From assembly GCA_014529385.2 (NCBI GenBank), contig CM043966.1, forward strand, positions 41,541,537-41,605,536: a stretch of 64,000 nucleotides of DNA, read 5' to 3'. A model generated the notes under the pieces. That model was not told where the DNA came from, made no database searches, and was given only the letters and a program-made list of their open reading frames with translations. Source of the DNA: Adiantum capillus-veneris. Taxonomy: Eukaryota > Streptophyta > Polypodiopsida > Polypodiales > Pteridaceae. The translations under genes were made by a program, and so were the position numbers. Shown here in pieces: positions 32,753-44,377 of the stretch. Positions within the stretch are counted from its first letter, which is position 1. Each line of letters begins with the position of its first letter.

Positions 32753-34640
32753 CTACTTCTCCTTTCGGTGTTGTCTTAGCGGACTTGCTTCCACTTTGTT
32801 GTGAGGATGAATCATCATCAAGATCCTTGAATTCACCCTCCTTGTAGACCACACAATTGTCTACAAGGTAAAGAGCCTCCTTAGTTAACTCATTTAATGT
32901 CGTGCTCCTCTTCATATGTAACTCTTTTTGGAGATCTGTGTTCCTTAGTCCTTGGATAAATATAAGCATAAGTCTAGACTGAGTTGGTAGTTCTTCCACA
33001 GGATAGAACTTCACATATCTTTTTAGTCATAGGGCTGCCTTTTGCATAGATTCCCCTTCTTTCTGTTTGAATTTATGGATTTTTGAGACTGTATTATGAG
33101 CTATCCCCCTTTGTGAGAATTCCTCAATAAACTCGTCAAACACCTCCTCCATAGACTCAAAGTCTCTACGTTCCACATAGTTAAACCAAGTAGCAGCATC
33201 CTCCTCTAGGATAAGTCCAAACCCTGTGAATTGGGTAGGGAAGTATAACACCTCTTTAGCTCTAATTACACGCACAAAGGCTGCTACATGATCCCTATGA
33301 TCTCTGTTTCCCGTGTATTTCTTGTTTACCCATTTTTGCACCTGAGAACGTCTACTTCTACGATTGTCTACAAATCTCATCATTGGTTCTCCCTATCCTA
33401 CTCGATATACCTGCTCTGGCCTTTGGTAGTGGGAGGGTTCCTCTCCCAGAGGTGCCCCTAAGCCATAATTTCTGATGGTTTTTGCAAGAGGCGGTTCATC
33501 TCTTCGAACTCCTTCTATGGGTTGTCTTCCATGCTCCGTTGACTCTTGAGTTTTTGACTTACTCTCGCCTTGATACTGTGAATAGAGTGGTGGTTCTTGT
33601 AAATCTCTTAGCCCTCATGAGACTAGATAACCATCTCAATTTTGGTCTTGCTCTAATGTCGCACTTTGTCGAAGCCATGCTTGCAATGATTGTTGGGTTT
33701 CTTGTTGGTTCTGATAGTTGAATGTCTATTGTCGGGTAGGATGTGAGGTCGCGTCGTACTCTTCTGAGAATGGATTTATCGACTTGCTAGGGGTAGAGGT
33801 AAACCTTGGCACTTCTTTGGGGGCATATGTTGATGTTTCTGGAACTATTGCCTTTTCTACCTCCTCTAGGAGAATACGTTTGTATTCCTGTCCGTACCTA
33901 TCAACAAAATTGATATCCTTCCCCCTAGCAATTTCAGAAGAGAATAAGTAAAGAACCTTGTCTTTGCTTAATTCGTCTGGGTAGGGTTCTTTGCATCGAA
34001 AATAAGAAATTACTTCCTCGCTCTCATGCTTCTAAATTCCCACATTCTCATTATAGGTAAAGAGCCTGGTTGTTTTCTTATCATACATAAAAAGAGCTCC
34101 AGGTCGATCAATTTTTGGAGGCGGTTCTTGATCTGAAACCATTTTTCCTTTTGCCACGTTATCTCCATATCTGTTGTAATCCTCAGGGTTACTAACTATC
34201 AGATAGTGGTTCCCCTTTTCGTCTCAGAATCTATCCCCATCATCATAGACTCGAATTATCTCCAGTCTCTGAGGAGGTCTTTCTTCTATACAAATACACT
34301 TGCATCCTCGATAGTCAGAATAAACTAGGGCTCCCCTAGAGTTTGTTCCTTCTAAGAAGATTATAGTGAACTTGGCATCGTTCAAAGGATTTTGGGAGGT
34401 GCTTCCTCCTAGCATTGGTCCTTCATCGGAGAAACCTCCTGGCTGCTGACTAGCCATCATGAAGAAGGACTTATCTGATGAAGTGTTAGTATCACTATCC
34501 TCCTCAATGATCGGTGCTAGTGGATCTAGCCTTGCGTGAGTTACACTCTCCTCGGTGGACACTAAGCTACCCTGATCACCTGCCACTTTTTGATCTCTAA
34601 AAATTTGTCTTCCTGATCTTAAATTCATCAAACTTAGCAA
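32753..34640 (-). pseudogene. Element A gag (N-terminal and capsid regions)
   Basis: Starts at MLSLMNLRSGRQIF (34,640), the same LRSGR start seen in B and C. Open to 34,224, then a stop at an Arg-type codon (TGA near 34,226) and further stops near 34,035, 33,720, 33,620, 33,400 and 33,028. The capsid-type domain lies at about 33,383-32,755: AAFVRVIRAKEVL, DAATWFNYVERRDF, RGIAHNTVSKIHKFKQKEGE and LMLIFIQGLRNTDLQ. It ends abruptly at 32,753 against E's LTR, in register with B at about 42,490. It is the upstream part of the same gag as 20,069-20,992 and 26,523-26,630, with about 930 bp missing. Confidence 0.75.
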
Positions 34641-35630
34641 TGCAATTTATCACAAATCCAACCACTCACCTGGCAAAGGATCAGTTTCCGCACAACTTCT
34701 TGCCTTGCCGTTGAATATACCTGTACACAAGCATTTAATTTCGGCAATCGAATCAAAGCATTTAACCGCTAGAGGTGGTCTTAGTAATGATTGGTATAAC
34801 TAGAGGGTTAACTTCAACCACTACTGTATTTTATACACTTCGGATGTTCTTGATTGGGTCTTCTAATTTGGAACTATACTTCACTCGTATGTTTGTCAGT
34901 TTAGGGGAAAGTCTTAATTCAGTCTTTGCTCCGTCAAAAGGTCAAAAAAGGTCCAATTTCACTTCTGAAAGAAGTTGTGGAACTCTTAAATCAATTGGAA
35001 CATCACTCTATGTCCACAGTCAGCTTTTCTCTTCACTAAGCCCCTGTAGACATCCTACCCACAGGATGTCTACGTGCTCTATTTTGGCTGGATTTTGCAC
35101 TATAGATTCCCCTTGATGTGCTGAGTCCACAGCTGTTTTTACTTTTTGATTTGGACACCTATAAGCTGGTCAATTGATCAGAAATATGTTCCAGCAGCCT
35201 AACGTTGGTCTGTAACGGTGGTCTGACCAGTCAAATCAACTCCAATTTGGACCAAAATTAACTAGGAGGCTTGCCTCACGCTATACAACACCCTGCTATG
35301 CCTACAGTCAGTTTTTGACTTTAATATCATGCAGTAGACATCCTACACGTAGCATGTCTAACTGCTCAAAATGGCTTCAAATGCAAACCACAGACTCCTC
35401 TTAAGGTGCTGATCACTTTGGCATGCTCAAAGTTGGATTTGGAGTGCTAAATCACACGGAACACATCCTACGCGTAGGATGTCTATATGATCTGTTTGAC
35501 CCCAAATTTGAGCCACATCTTCCCCTTGATGTCAACAACCCAGTGCTATGCTTAGATTTTAGTTTGGATTTCAAAAGACCCCAATTTTAGCTATGCTAGA
35601 CCTTTTCAGTCAAAAAAGCTAAAGTACTAC
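34641..35630 (-). promoter_or_regulatory. Element A leader with three palindromes
   Basis: Palindromes related to AGACATCCTACG and its complement lie at 35,046-35,073, 35,335-35,360 and 35,461-35,484, spaced 289 and about 125 bp. B's leader shows the same 125-bp interval (45,063 to 45,188), so the two leaders are homologous. The third copy begins ACAC instead of AGAC, a mutated arm. The leader stops at about 35,630, where B's PR2 sequence starts, so the primer site and 5' LTR are missing. Confidence 0.7.
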
Positions 35631-35829
35631 TTTCCAGCATTTGAGGAGTAGGATGAAGTTGACCTGTGGACTTGAGCTGTTGGTATAATCCGTAAGAGAT
35701 CAAATTTGCTTGAGCTCCAGAATCAAGCAATGCCGTCGATTCAACTTGATTGCTACCGAGTTTGACTACAATTATTGACTCCTCTGTGTTTTCATCCAAC
35801 GTCGTTAGTCGAATGGAGTTGATTCGCAA
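35631..35829 (-). pseudogene. Element B second retropepsin-like domain (PR2), truncated
   Basis: MRINSIRLTT starts the recognisable part; LLDSGAQANLISYGLY carries the intact catalytic box with the Asp codon at 35,722-35,724. About 66 codons remain before the match to A ends around STLAF, where element A's leader begins. The second half (the LLGQPW part) is lost by the junction. It is closely similar to A's copy at 15,349-15,456, which shows that both descend from an element with a protease after integrase. Confidence 0.75.
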
Positions 35830-36950
35830 TGGTGCTCCACTTTGTTGTTGTTGTCGCAGAAGTCTTCGTTTTGCAATGTGTTCTTTGGCTTCCGCTTGAG
35901 CTTCTTCTCGTACTCTCTGTTTTTCCTTGATTCATTGTTTTCCTTGATGAATTTGTTGAAGCATATCCTGTGTGAGTGGTAAATGATATTTCTTCAGTCG
36001 ACATCCACTAATCCAGTTCGGCATTTCTTCACCTGCTAATGTAGAAAGCTTGACAGCTCCGCTTTGTGATCGATCGCTAATCACAAAGGGTCCCATCCCT
36101 CGCTTTTTCAGTTTCTTGGCATGTTTCTCCAAAGTATAAACAAGTACATAATGACCTGTTTTGAACTCTTTAGTGCGCACATGCTTGTCAAAAAACTATT
36201 TTTGCCTTCTCTTTTTAGCATAGATTGAAGCTACAGCTCTCAAGCGGAGTTCATCTAGCTTTTCAAGATCATCTATTCTTGAAGAAAGCTCATGCCCTGT
36301 CCATTCTAAGTGTTTCGCTACTCGTAGAGTTGGAATTAAAAACTCTATGGGTAGTATAGCATTTAGACCAAACACCATGTTGTACGGTGTTGTTCCTATC
36401 ATGTTTTGTAAGCTACCCTGTATGCCCATAGTGTGGAGTGTAGCTGCTGATCCCAATCTGTTCTTGACTCTGATACAATTTTAGTGAGAACCATGCATAG
36501 TGTTTTATTTGTGGCCTCAACTTGTCCATTTGCCTGTGCATAGTATGGAGCATATTTCCTATGTATGACCATGAATTCCTCTAGCAGATATTCAATGACT
36601 TCATTAAGAAAATGTGTCCCAGGATCACTGACTATTTCTATTGGTAAACCGTATCATACAAAAACATTCTCATACAAAAAATTTGCAGTGGTCCATGCAT
36701 CTGCTTTTTGCGTTGCCTTGGCTATCGCCCATTTTGTGAGATAGTCCGTAGCCACAATGATATATTGGGTATGGGTGCGATATGCAGGAGGTGAGATAGG
36801 TCCCACAAAATCAATGCCCCATTTTGCAAATGCTTTTGCTCCCATCATTGGCAGTAGTGGCATCTCATCTCTCTTTATCGGCACCTTGGTTCGCTGGCAT
36901 GCGTCACAATGCTTTACAAACTCTTCAGCATCCATATGCAATGTAGGCCA
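35830..36950 (-). pseudogene. Element B integrase core and C-terminal domain
   Basis: The core begins at KWGIDFVGPISPP near 36,830 and continues with IIVATDYLTKW, YGLPIEIVSDPGTHF and ANGQVEATNKTL, so all three acidic catalytic positions (D, D, E) are present. A stop near 36,654 and others near 36,420 interrupt it. The C-terminus at 36,456-35,932 has NMVFGLNAILPIEFLIP, YVLVYTLEKHAKKLKKRG and GPFVISD (GPF/GPY type), ending WISGCRLKKYHLPLTQDML. It would process and integrate cDNA; it is inactive as it stands. Confidence 0.8.
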
Positions 36951-37600
36951 CCATATTCCTGCGGTTAAGACAATTTTTACCATCTTTTCGCCCGAAAAAT
37001 GGCCTCCACTTATTCCGCTATGTGCATGTTCTACAATCAGCAGGTATTCGCTTTCACTTGCACAGATTCTAAGTTGATTGTCCTTTCCTCGCTTATAGAG
37101 TTGGTTTCCAATTAACTGAAAGTCGCCAGCTTCCAGCTCTATAGCTTTTTTTCGTGCTCTTGTGAGGTTCTCAGGAAACGTTTTGGTGGTTAAGAGATCA
37201 ATGATATGTCGACTCCATGCAGGTGCAATGTTTACCTGAAACAATGTCACGTGATCCACTGGTTGTTTGGCACTACATATAGTACAATTGGTAACATAAG
37301 AATGTGTGTCCGCATACATAGTTGGTCAATAAACCCCTAACTGTTTCAGTCTCTGGTGTGTTTTCATTGTTGAACAATGAAATGCTTAATTCTGGACATG
37401 TGCTTCTTCAAGGTAGCACTCGGATTCTTCCGGATTTATACATAATCGTAGGATTTGGTCCGATCCTAGATGATACAGCCTTCCGACTATCAACTGGAAG
37501 TTTTTTGTTTGTCGAATTGTTTGTTGTTTGGATCTGTATTCCATATTATCAAACCTACTTCCAAAGGAAAGAATGCTAAAAATTTCCTGAGACCATTTGG
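36951..37600 (-). pseudogene. Element B tandem H2C2 zinc-binding modules
   Basis: Two consecutive zinc modules can be read. The first (about 37,430-37,240): EEAHVQN, then FHCSTMKTHQRLKQLGVY and CTICSAKQP, with stops near 37,386 and at 37,326-37,328 (a Trp position, TGA). The spacer includes LLTTKTFPENLTRARKKAIELEA and LIGNQLYKRGKDNQLRIC. The second (about 37,030-36,890): EHAHSGISGGHFSGEKMV, GIWWPTLHMDAEEFVKHCDACQRTK, complete. In each, two His precede a (Y/W)WPT block and C-x2-C. The shared internal pattern (LY..G.D..LR.C, A-H, WPT, C-x2-C) suggests the whole ~115-codon unit was duplicated. Confidence 0.75.
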
Positions 37601-39250
37601 GTATCATTTCAATATTGAAAACACAAGCATCTGGTATGTCATCATCTACTCCTTCAGGAGCTTCCCCGTTGTGTATCCTTGAAAGATGATCCGCTCGTAG
37701 ATGGGTTTTACCCTTTTTGACCACCACTGTGAAATCAAACTCTAGCAATATAATAAACCAGTGTACAATTCTCCCTGTATTTCATGGTTTATTTAATGAT
37801 CTGTGAAGAACACAAATTTGTTTGCAAGCAAATAATGCCGAAATTTCTTTACAGCATAAATCATTTCTAACCCTTCTCGTTTTGTGGTTGTGTAGTTCTT
37901 TTCCGCATTGTTTAACTGTCGGCTTGCATAACAAACTGGAAAATCCATTGTTCCGTCTCCAGGTTGAGCGAGAATACTCCCGATTGCATATGCAGAAGCA
38001 TCAATGTGAACATGGAATATCTTTTCCCAATCTGGTGCTTTAAGTAGAGGTGCTAATATAAGGTTTTCCTTCAGCTTTTGGAATGAAGTTTCACACTCCT
38101 CGGTCCAATTGAAACTGTCTAGCAAACAATCCAGAGGTTGTGCAATGACTGTATACATGTATATTAATCTTTGATAATATCCGCAGTGTCCCATGAAGGA
38201 TTGCACTTGTTTAGCATTAGTAGGCCTCGGTAGGTCTACTATGACTTTGACTTTGTCTAGGTCAGTGGTTATGCCATTTCTTGAGACAATGTGTCCTAAG
38301 ATGCGGCCTTGCTTAACCATAAAGATACACTTTTCCGGGTTAAGACAGATTCGATATGTTCTGCATTTTTCAAAGACCTTTTGCAAATGGTCAATATGTT
38401 CCTCTCGTAGTAGAGAGTGTACACAAAGATCATCCATGTATATTTCTAAGAATATTCTCAAGTATTCTTTTAACACGTGCGTCATTAACCTTTGGAAGGT
38501 AGCTGGGGCATTAGTTAAGACAAACGGCATAACTCGATACGCATACATTCCCCATTGTGTGGCAAACACTGTTTTGTGTTGATCCTCCCTTGCAATTGCC
38601 AGTTGGTTGTATCCTGAAAACCCGTCCAGAAAGGAATAAGCCCGTTTTTCGGCCACCCGCTCAAGTACATGTTCTGTGATGGGCAAGGGATAATTATCCC
38701 TTATGGTGGCTGCATTTACCTTTTTGAGGTTTACACACACTCGCAGTTTTTTCGTTCTTTTTGGGAACTACCACAATGGGTGACACCCAATCTGTATGTT
38801 CAATTTCATAGACGAAATCAGCTTCCATCAGCTTATCAATCTCCTCTTTGATTCATTTAGCAAATGTATCATTGTATGTATAAGGACGTTGTTTACTAGG
38901 TTTTGCATCCGATTTCAAAGGAATTTTATGTTGGCATATCAATGGATCAACTCCTTTGAGGTCTTTATAGGACCATGCAAACACATCTTTATATTTCTTG
39001 AGAAGTTGTGTTAGCCGTTCTTCTTCTTCAGGCTCTAAATCGTTTGCTATATAGACCGGTTGAGGCTTTTCACCTGGTTCCGCGAGGTCTATCCTTTTTG
39101 CATTTTCTGGCCGATCGTAAGATTCTTGCTTGGTTCTTTCCCTGACTAGTGGTGTCATGATGATTTTTCTGTCCTGGATGGTAAATTTCCGATAGTGTGA
39201 TGGTACATTCATGTTTCCTTTCTCTAACTCCCCTTTACCATCACTATCTT
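37601..39250 (-). pseudogene. Element B reverse transcriptase and RNase H
   Basis: RT: LLKKYKDVFAWSYKDLKGVDP (about 39,040), KQRPYTYNDTFAK, a stop and frameshift near 38,850, SPIVVVPKKNEKTASV-like residues, then the long open part 38,740-37,793 with FLDGFSGYNQ, TNAPATFQRLM and EIYMDDLCVH (catalytic YMDD at about 38,429-38,440). RNase H begins at HVHIDASAYAIGSILAQPG (about 38,000) with NYTTTKREGLEMIYAVKKF and FFTDH, continuing after a small deletion at about 37,795 to LRADHLSRI near 37,680. Sequence order and motifs are those of Ty3/gypsy. This is the most intact RT of the window. Confidence 0.9.
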
Positions 39251-40191
39251 CTTCAGTAGTCCATATCTCACGTAAAGACCGTTTCAGTTCTTGGTATTTC
39301 TGTTTACGCTCCAGTTTGGTCCACTCTTGGTCTTTGTTATTTCTTTTTTTTATTTTTGAGATTTTTGTGATTGTGTTTCTGTTTTAGCTTTTAGTACTTG
39401 TTTTATTTCCTCTCGCGTTCTTTCCCTTCGATCTTTTGAGAATCTTCCTGATATTTGATCTTTTACACAATCCTTTGCTTTGACAAGCATCAAATAGTGA
39501 GTTTTACCTTTTATCCTGGGCATCAGGTTCTCTCTCACTTTGTTTCCTACTCGTTTCCTCCTAAGCGTTCTTGGCGTCTAGGGTGCTGATTAGAAAAATC
39601 ATAAAACCTAATATTCTCGGTTTTCCCTCCACGCTCACTTGAGGTGTCTGAACACTCATTATCTGCATCATCATTTACTTCCAGATGTTCAGAGGAGTTA
39701 TAAAAATCTTCTTGTTCTGGTGGTTCTATCGTCTCATCTTCTCCTGGTATAATTCTTACCATGTAGTAGGGTAGCACATCATAGCCATCCTTATCGCAAA
39801 ATTTTGTTGTTGGACTATCTGTAATGGTACAGACATCCAATGTTGCTAGTATGTGTTCCCATTCTAGAGGTTCCAAGGCATCTTCAGGGAAAGGTTCCGG
39901 AATATACTCCTTGTCCTCAATCGCTCTTTCTAAGACACATTCCTCCCTTCTTAAGCTTCCACAATGTAAAGCTCCGCACATCAATAGCTCTTTTTGTTGC
40001 CCTAACCATGCTGGGAGTTCCGATCCTGTTACTGTACCTGAATCAAACTCTTCCACAGGTGTTTGGTTCACATCTTTGTAACTATGGTCTTTCAGGTGTA
40101 TTTTAATTGTTGTCTCGCCATGTCTGAGATATATGTGGTCATAACCCAAATCTTGGACCATCTTCAATTGTCGCATGAATGGTCTTCCCAA
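39251..40191 (-). pseudogene. Element B PR1 second half and linker to RT
   Basis: Open from 40,191 (GRPFMRQLKMVQDLGYDHIYL, the second-half signature of the first protease) to 39,547, then a basic stretch 39,538-39,350 and stops. It includes MCGALHCGSLRREECVLER and PEPFPEDALEPLEWEHIL, shared with A and C. The acidic part before the basic part resembles an interdomain hinge. There is no other catalytic motif. Confidence 0.7.
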
Positions 40192-40648
40192 GATGATCTC
40201 ATAATTGTTCTTTTTGTCGAAATCGACTATTGCAATGTATGCTCATACTCGATTCCACACGAACTGACAATCACTTTTTCTAAGATTCCTAGAGGCTTCT
40301 CCATGAATCCATCTGCCAATTGAAATTAGCTCTTAAATCCGGTTTTTCCCATTTTTTCCAGATTTCCTTGGTGGCGATAGCAACTCCCGCTCCACTGTCA
40401 AGAATAGCTTTGGAAACTACTCCTTGGAATTCTACTGGTAGCGTGGTGTTTCCATCTTCTCCCTCGCAATACTCTCCAACCTTGTTTAATGGTATTGGCC
40501 TAGTGTTTAGTTGAGGCCTATCCAGATCTCTAATCCCTTCCTGTAGCCTCAAGGTGGGGTCTTTTACTCCAAATTTTTCTAGGCATTTACCTACTGTGGT
40601 CACATGTTTGGTCGTAACCTTAGGAGTTCGGCTAATGTGATTGTGCAT
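40192..40648 (-). pseudogene. Element B first retropepsin (PR1), first half
   Basis: GNTTLPVEFQGVVSKAILDS leads into GAGVAIATKEIW; the catalytic Asp codon is at 40,397-40,399. A short deletion and frameshift near 40,320-40,330 break the domain before the second half (40,191). The layout is the same as in A (19.5-20.07 kb) and C (53.7-54.08 kb). This is the usual protease position, upstream of RT. Confidence 0.8.
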
Positions 40649-42507
40649 GCCACCGGGGTGGACAATAACTCAATCAATCCTTGTGAATCCATCACTTTGT
40701 TAGAAGAAAGTCTTTGAGATAGGATTGCTCTCACTTCAGACTTGGCTTCATACTCTCCTTGGTAAGAGGGTAAAGTTTTTAGCGAGTTTGGTTGGCTGTG
40801 CCCCGAACTAATTGATCCCTGGTCTCCCCCTTGTGAATGTATCTCAAAGTTCATTTGTGACCTTGCCTCAAATTCTTCAATAGGAGGTAAGATCACATTC
40901 TTCTCTTTTCTCGTGCTATTCATGTGGTTACTCATCCTGTTAGCCTCGTTGGCCTCACGGATTTGCTTCCACAGATCGTCTAGATCGTTACAGCCCTTAC
41001 CCATTTCTGTCAATGTTTTAGGCTGGAACCCGTCACTTTCCTCATCTGTTGTATTTGGCACTATGATAGGCTCTGCTCTGGACTCACAGGAATTAGTGAA
41101 TCTTTCCTTTGTTTCTACTTGTTCCTCTAAAGTTGGTTGGATAGGGGTTGGAGTTGGTGCTTCATGCCAATTTGCAGGTTTACCCAGCGGGTCTTTCATC
41201 AATGATTGAGTTGTTTCAATCATCTTTTTACACATTTCCAACCTTTTTTTTTCTATTTCCGCATATGGATAAGTCATCCACCTTTGCTCTTGGGTTTGGT
41301 TCTTTTTGAGTCTAGCTTCATAAGATTGTAGAAGCGCATCCAACTGCTCATTTATCTTGTCTGCCAGTACAGCTCCTCCTGATCCTGCACTTTTGGGCTC
41401 TGCTATTTCCTTGGGTGATATGGTTGCCGTGGTGTGTGAGCTTAAGCTAGCTAGATCCTCTAACCGCTCTTATCTGTCCTTTGTATGTTTTCAACTCCTC
41501 GGATAGAGCTGTTTGCTCTCGTTCTTTCATGGCTTTCACACGCGCCTTTCTAGCTTTTCAAGTGCTTCTCTGATTTCTCATTTCTAAACTTTGGGCATCG
41601 GTTTTTATCTCTTCCATTATGGGTTCTTTCGTCATTCTTTGAGCTTGGGCTCATGTCACTACCTGAATAGGTATGATTGTTTCATTTTCTGACCCTCCAC
41701 TGGAAGTACTGTTTCTAGCATGTTCAAGGTGGTTTTTGCTCCTTTGCTCGGGGTTTTTAGGGCAATCGGGAATCAGATGAGTAACTCCACACTCGGTGCA
41801 ATATACGTTGACTCTAATGATTTCATCATGAGGACAGTCTCTTAGCCAATGGTCTCCACCACACTTGTAGCAGGGTCCCTTGGGTTGTTGAGGTGCTCCT
41901 TGAGCTCCCCTTTGTTGGTATGCATGTATCTATCCACCCATGCCTCCGTTGGCTATGAACAACAATGTTCATTCATCTAAGCTATATCTTCCTTCTCCTG
42001 CTGCATGTACAGCTATTGGTGGTCCTGTACTTCCTATCATGCTCCATGGTTCTGGTTTCGAGGGTTCTTCCGATGGATAATAGGTAGAGTTTGCCGCATA
42101 TCCGTTGGGATCTTCATAATATGCATGCATAGGCACCAAAGCCTTTTCCTCTTATTCGGTTACGGTTGGTGTGTATCTTATACCGACTGGTCGTAATCCT
42201 GGTAGGGGTGGTTGCTGCCCAACATTGGTTGTGGTCTTTCTACTCCTACAGGTCCTGGTAGGTTGCCTACTTGATACCTAGGCATGGGTGGAACTTGAGG
42301 AGAAGCTACTTGAGCTTGGGGAGTGTAGGGTCTCTCTCTCACATATCCTTTGTTATAATAACATTCCTCTGTCCCATGGTTCGTCCATTTTTGTTCAATA
42401 GCACACCACTTGGGCTATTTAGCCTGGGGTTTGGCGTACAAGTTAATCTTTTTTAGCACTTCATCTACAAGCAGCTCTTGGTTTACAGCTATTTCTCCTT
42501 TTGGTGC
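40649..42507 (-). pseudogene. Element B gag C-terminus: zinc knuckles and pre-protease region
   Basis: Broken frames carry two zinc knuckles around 41,870-41,770: CYKCGGDHWLRDC and CTECGVTHLIPDC, both C-x2-C-x3-H-x4-C, one residue shorter than the usual C-x2-C-x4-H-x4-C. After them a Glu/Lys/Arg-rich segment leads to the open stretch 41,343-40,600 (WKQIREANEANRMSN, SSGHSQPNSLKTLPSY). Knuckles bind packaged RNA; the rest is probably a spacer. It is the same region that copia-1 and E disrupt in element A. Confidence 0.7.
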
Positions 42508-44377
42508 TCACTTAGAAGACTTTCTTCCACTTTGTTGTGAAGATGAATCGTCATCACGGTCCTTGAACTCCCCCTCTTTGTAGACCGCACAATTGTCCAC
42601 AAGGTAAAGAGCCTCCTTGGTCAACTCATTCAACGCCGTGCTCCTCTTCATATGTAAGTCTTTCTGGAGATCCGCATTCCTTAGTCCTTGGATGAATATA
42701 AGCATAAGTCTAGACTGAGTTGGCAGTTCTTCCACAGGATAGAACTTAACATATCTTTTTAGTCTTAGGGCTGCCTTCCGTACAGATTTCCCATCTTTCT
42801 GTTTGAATTTATGGATTTGTGAGACGATATTATGAGCTATCCCCCTTTGTGATAATTCCTCGATAAATTCATCAAACACTTCCTCCATAGACTCAAAGTC
42901 TCTACGCTCTACAGAGTCAAACCAAGTAGCAGCGTCATCCTCTAGGGTTAGTCCAAACCCTGCAAATTGGGTAGGGAATTCTAACACCTCTTCAGCTCTA
43001 ATTACACGCACAAAGGCTGCTACATGATCTCTTGGGTCTCTGTTTCCTGTATATTTCTTGTTTACCCATTTTTACACTTGAGAAGGTCTAATTCTACGAT
43101 GGCCCACAAACCTCATCATTGGATCTCCACGTCCTAATCGACATACCTCCTTAGGTCTTCTGTAGTAGGCTAGTTCCTCTCCCAGTGGTGCTCCTAAGCC
43201 ATGATTTCTAACAGTTCTCGCCAGAGATGGTTCATCTCTTCGAACTCGTTCTATGGGTGGTCCTCCAGGCTCTATTGACCCTTGAGTATTTGTCTTACTC
43301 TCTCCTTGATACCTTGAATAGAGTGGTGGTTCTTGCAAATCCCTTAGCCCTCGTGCGGCTTGATAACCATCTCAATTTCGGTCTTGTTTCAATGTTGCAC
43401 TCTGTTGAAGCCATGCCTGCAATGATGGCTGAGTTGCTGTTTGGTTTTGATTGTTGAACATCTGCAGTCGGGTAGAATGTGAGGTGGCGTCATAATCTTC
43501 TGAAAAGAGATTCATCGACTTTCTAGGGGTGTAGGTGGCTCTTGGCACGTCGTCTGGGGTGTATGTTGATGCTCCTGGAACTGTCGCCTTTTCTACCTCC
43601 TCTAGGAGAATACGTTGGTATTCTTGCCCGTATCTATCAACAAAAACTATACCCTTTCCCATAGCAGTTTCATAAGAGAATAAGTAAAGAACCTTGTCTT
43701 TCCTTATCGTTTAAGTATGGTTCTTTGCTGCGAAAGTAAGCGACTATACCCTCACTCTCATGCTTGTAGATTCCCACGTTCTCATTATAAGTTGGAACCC
43801 TGGTTGTTTTCTTATCATACATAAAAATAGCTCCAGGCCGATCAATGTTTGGTGGAGGTTCTTGAGCTTCTGAAACCATTTTCCCTTTTGCCACGTTATC
43901 TCCATATCTGTTGTAATCTTCAGGGTTACTGACTATCAGATAGTGGTTCCCCTTTTCGTCTCGGAATCTATCTCCATCATCATAGACTCGAATTATCTCC
44001 AATCTCTGAGCCAGCCTCTCTTCGATACAAATGCACTTGCATCCTCGATAGTCAAAATAGACTAGGGCTCCCCTCGAGTTTGTTCCCTCTAAGAAGATCA
44101 CAGTTAGCTTGGAATCATTCAAAGGATTTAGGGATGTGCTTCCTCCTAGCATTGGTCTGTCATAGGTGAAACCTCCTGGCTGTTGACTACCCATCATGAA
44201 GAAAGATTTGTCTGACGAAGTATCAGTATCACTACCTTCCTCAATAATCGATGCTAGTGGATCTAGCCTTGCCTGAGTTACACTCTCCTCGGTGGACACT
44301 AAGCTACCTTGGTCACCCGCCACCTTCTGATCTCTAAAAATGTATCTTCCTGATCTTAAATTCATCAAACTTATCAA
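42508..44377 (-). pseudogene. Element B gag N-terminal and capsid regions
   Basis: Starts MISLMNLRSGRYIFRDQKV at 44,377; open to 43,670 (235 codons), a frameshift, 43,662-43,372, a stop, 43,338-43,072, a stop, then 43,011-42,508 with the Ty3/gypsy capsid pattern DAATWFDSVERRDFESM, RGIAHNIVSQIHKFKQKDG and LMLIFIQGLRNADLQ. The N-terminal 230 residues are specific to this family (also in A and partly C) and have no known domain. The capsid part would form the particle shell. Confidence 0.8.

Larger units (their letters stand above)
14265..35630 (-). mobile_element. Element A: Ty3/gypsy retrotransposon, split by copia-1 and element E
   Basis: Minus-strand gypsy element in pieces: tail and pol at 14,265-20,992, a gag remnant at 26,528-26,630, gag at 32,753-34,640 and leader at 34,641 to about 35,630. 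Copia-1 sits in the gag C-terminal region with a 5-bp duplication. Element E sits further into gag. Measured against element B, about 930 bp of gag is missing at E's left edge, together with about 1.8 kb of E's left LTR, so a single deletion explains both. That the left and right parts are one element is inference from matching order and family. Both LTRs and the primer site are missing. Family features (two retropepsins, W-P-K tail) are visible; its second H2C2 module is partly deleted. Confidence 0.65.
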
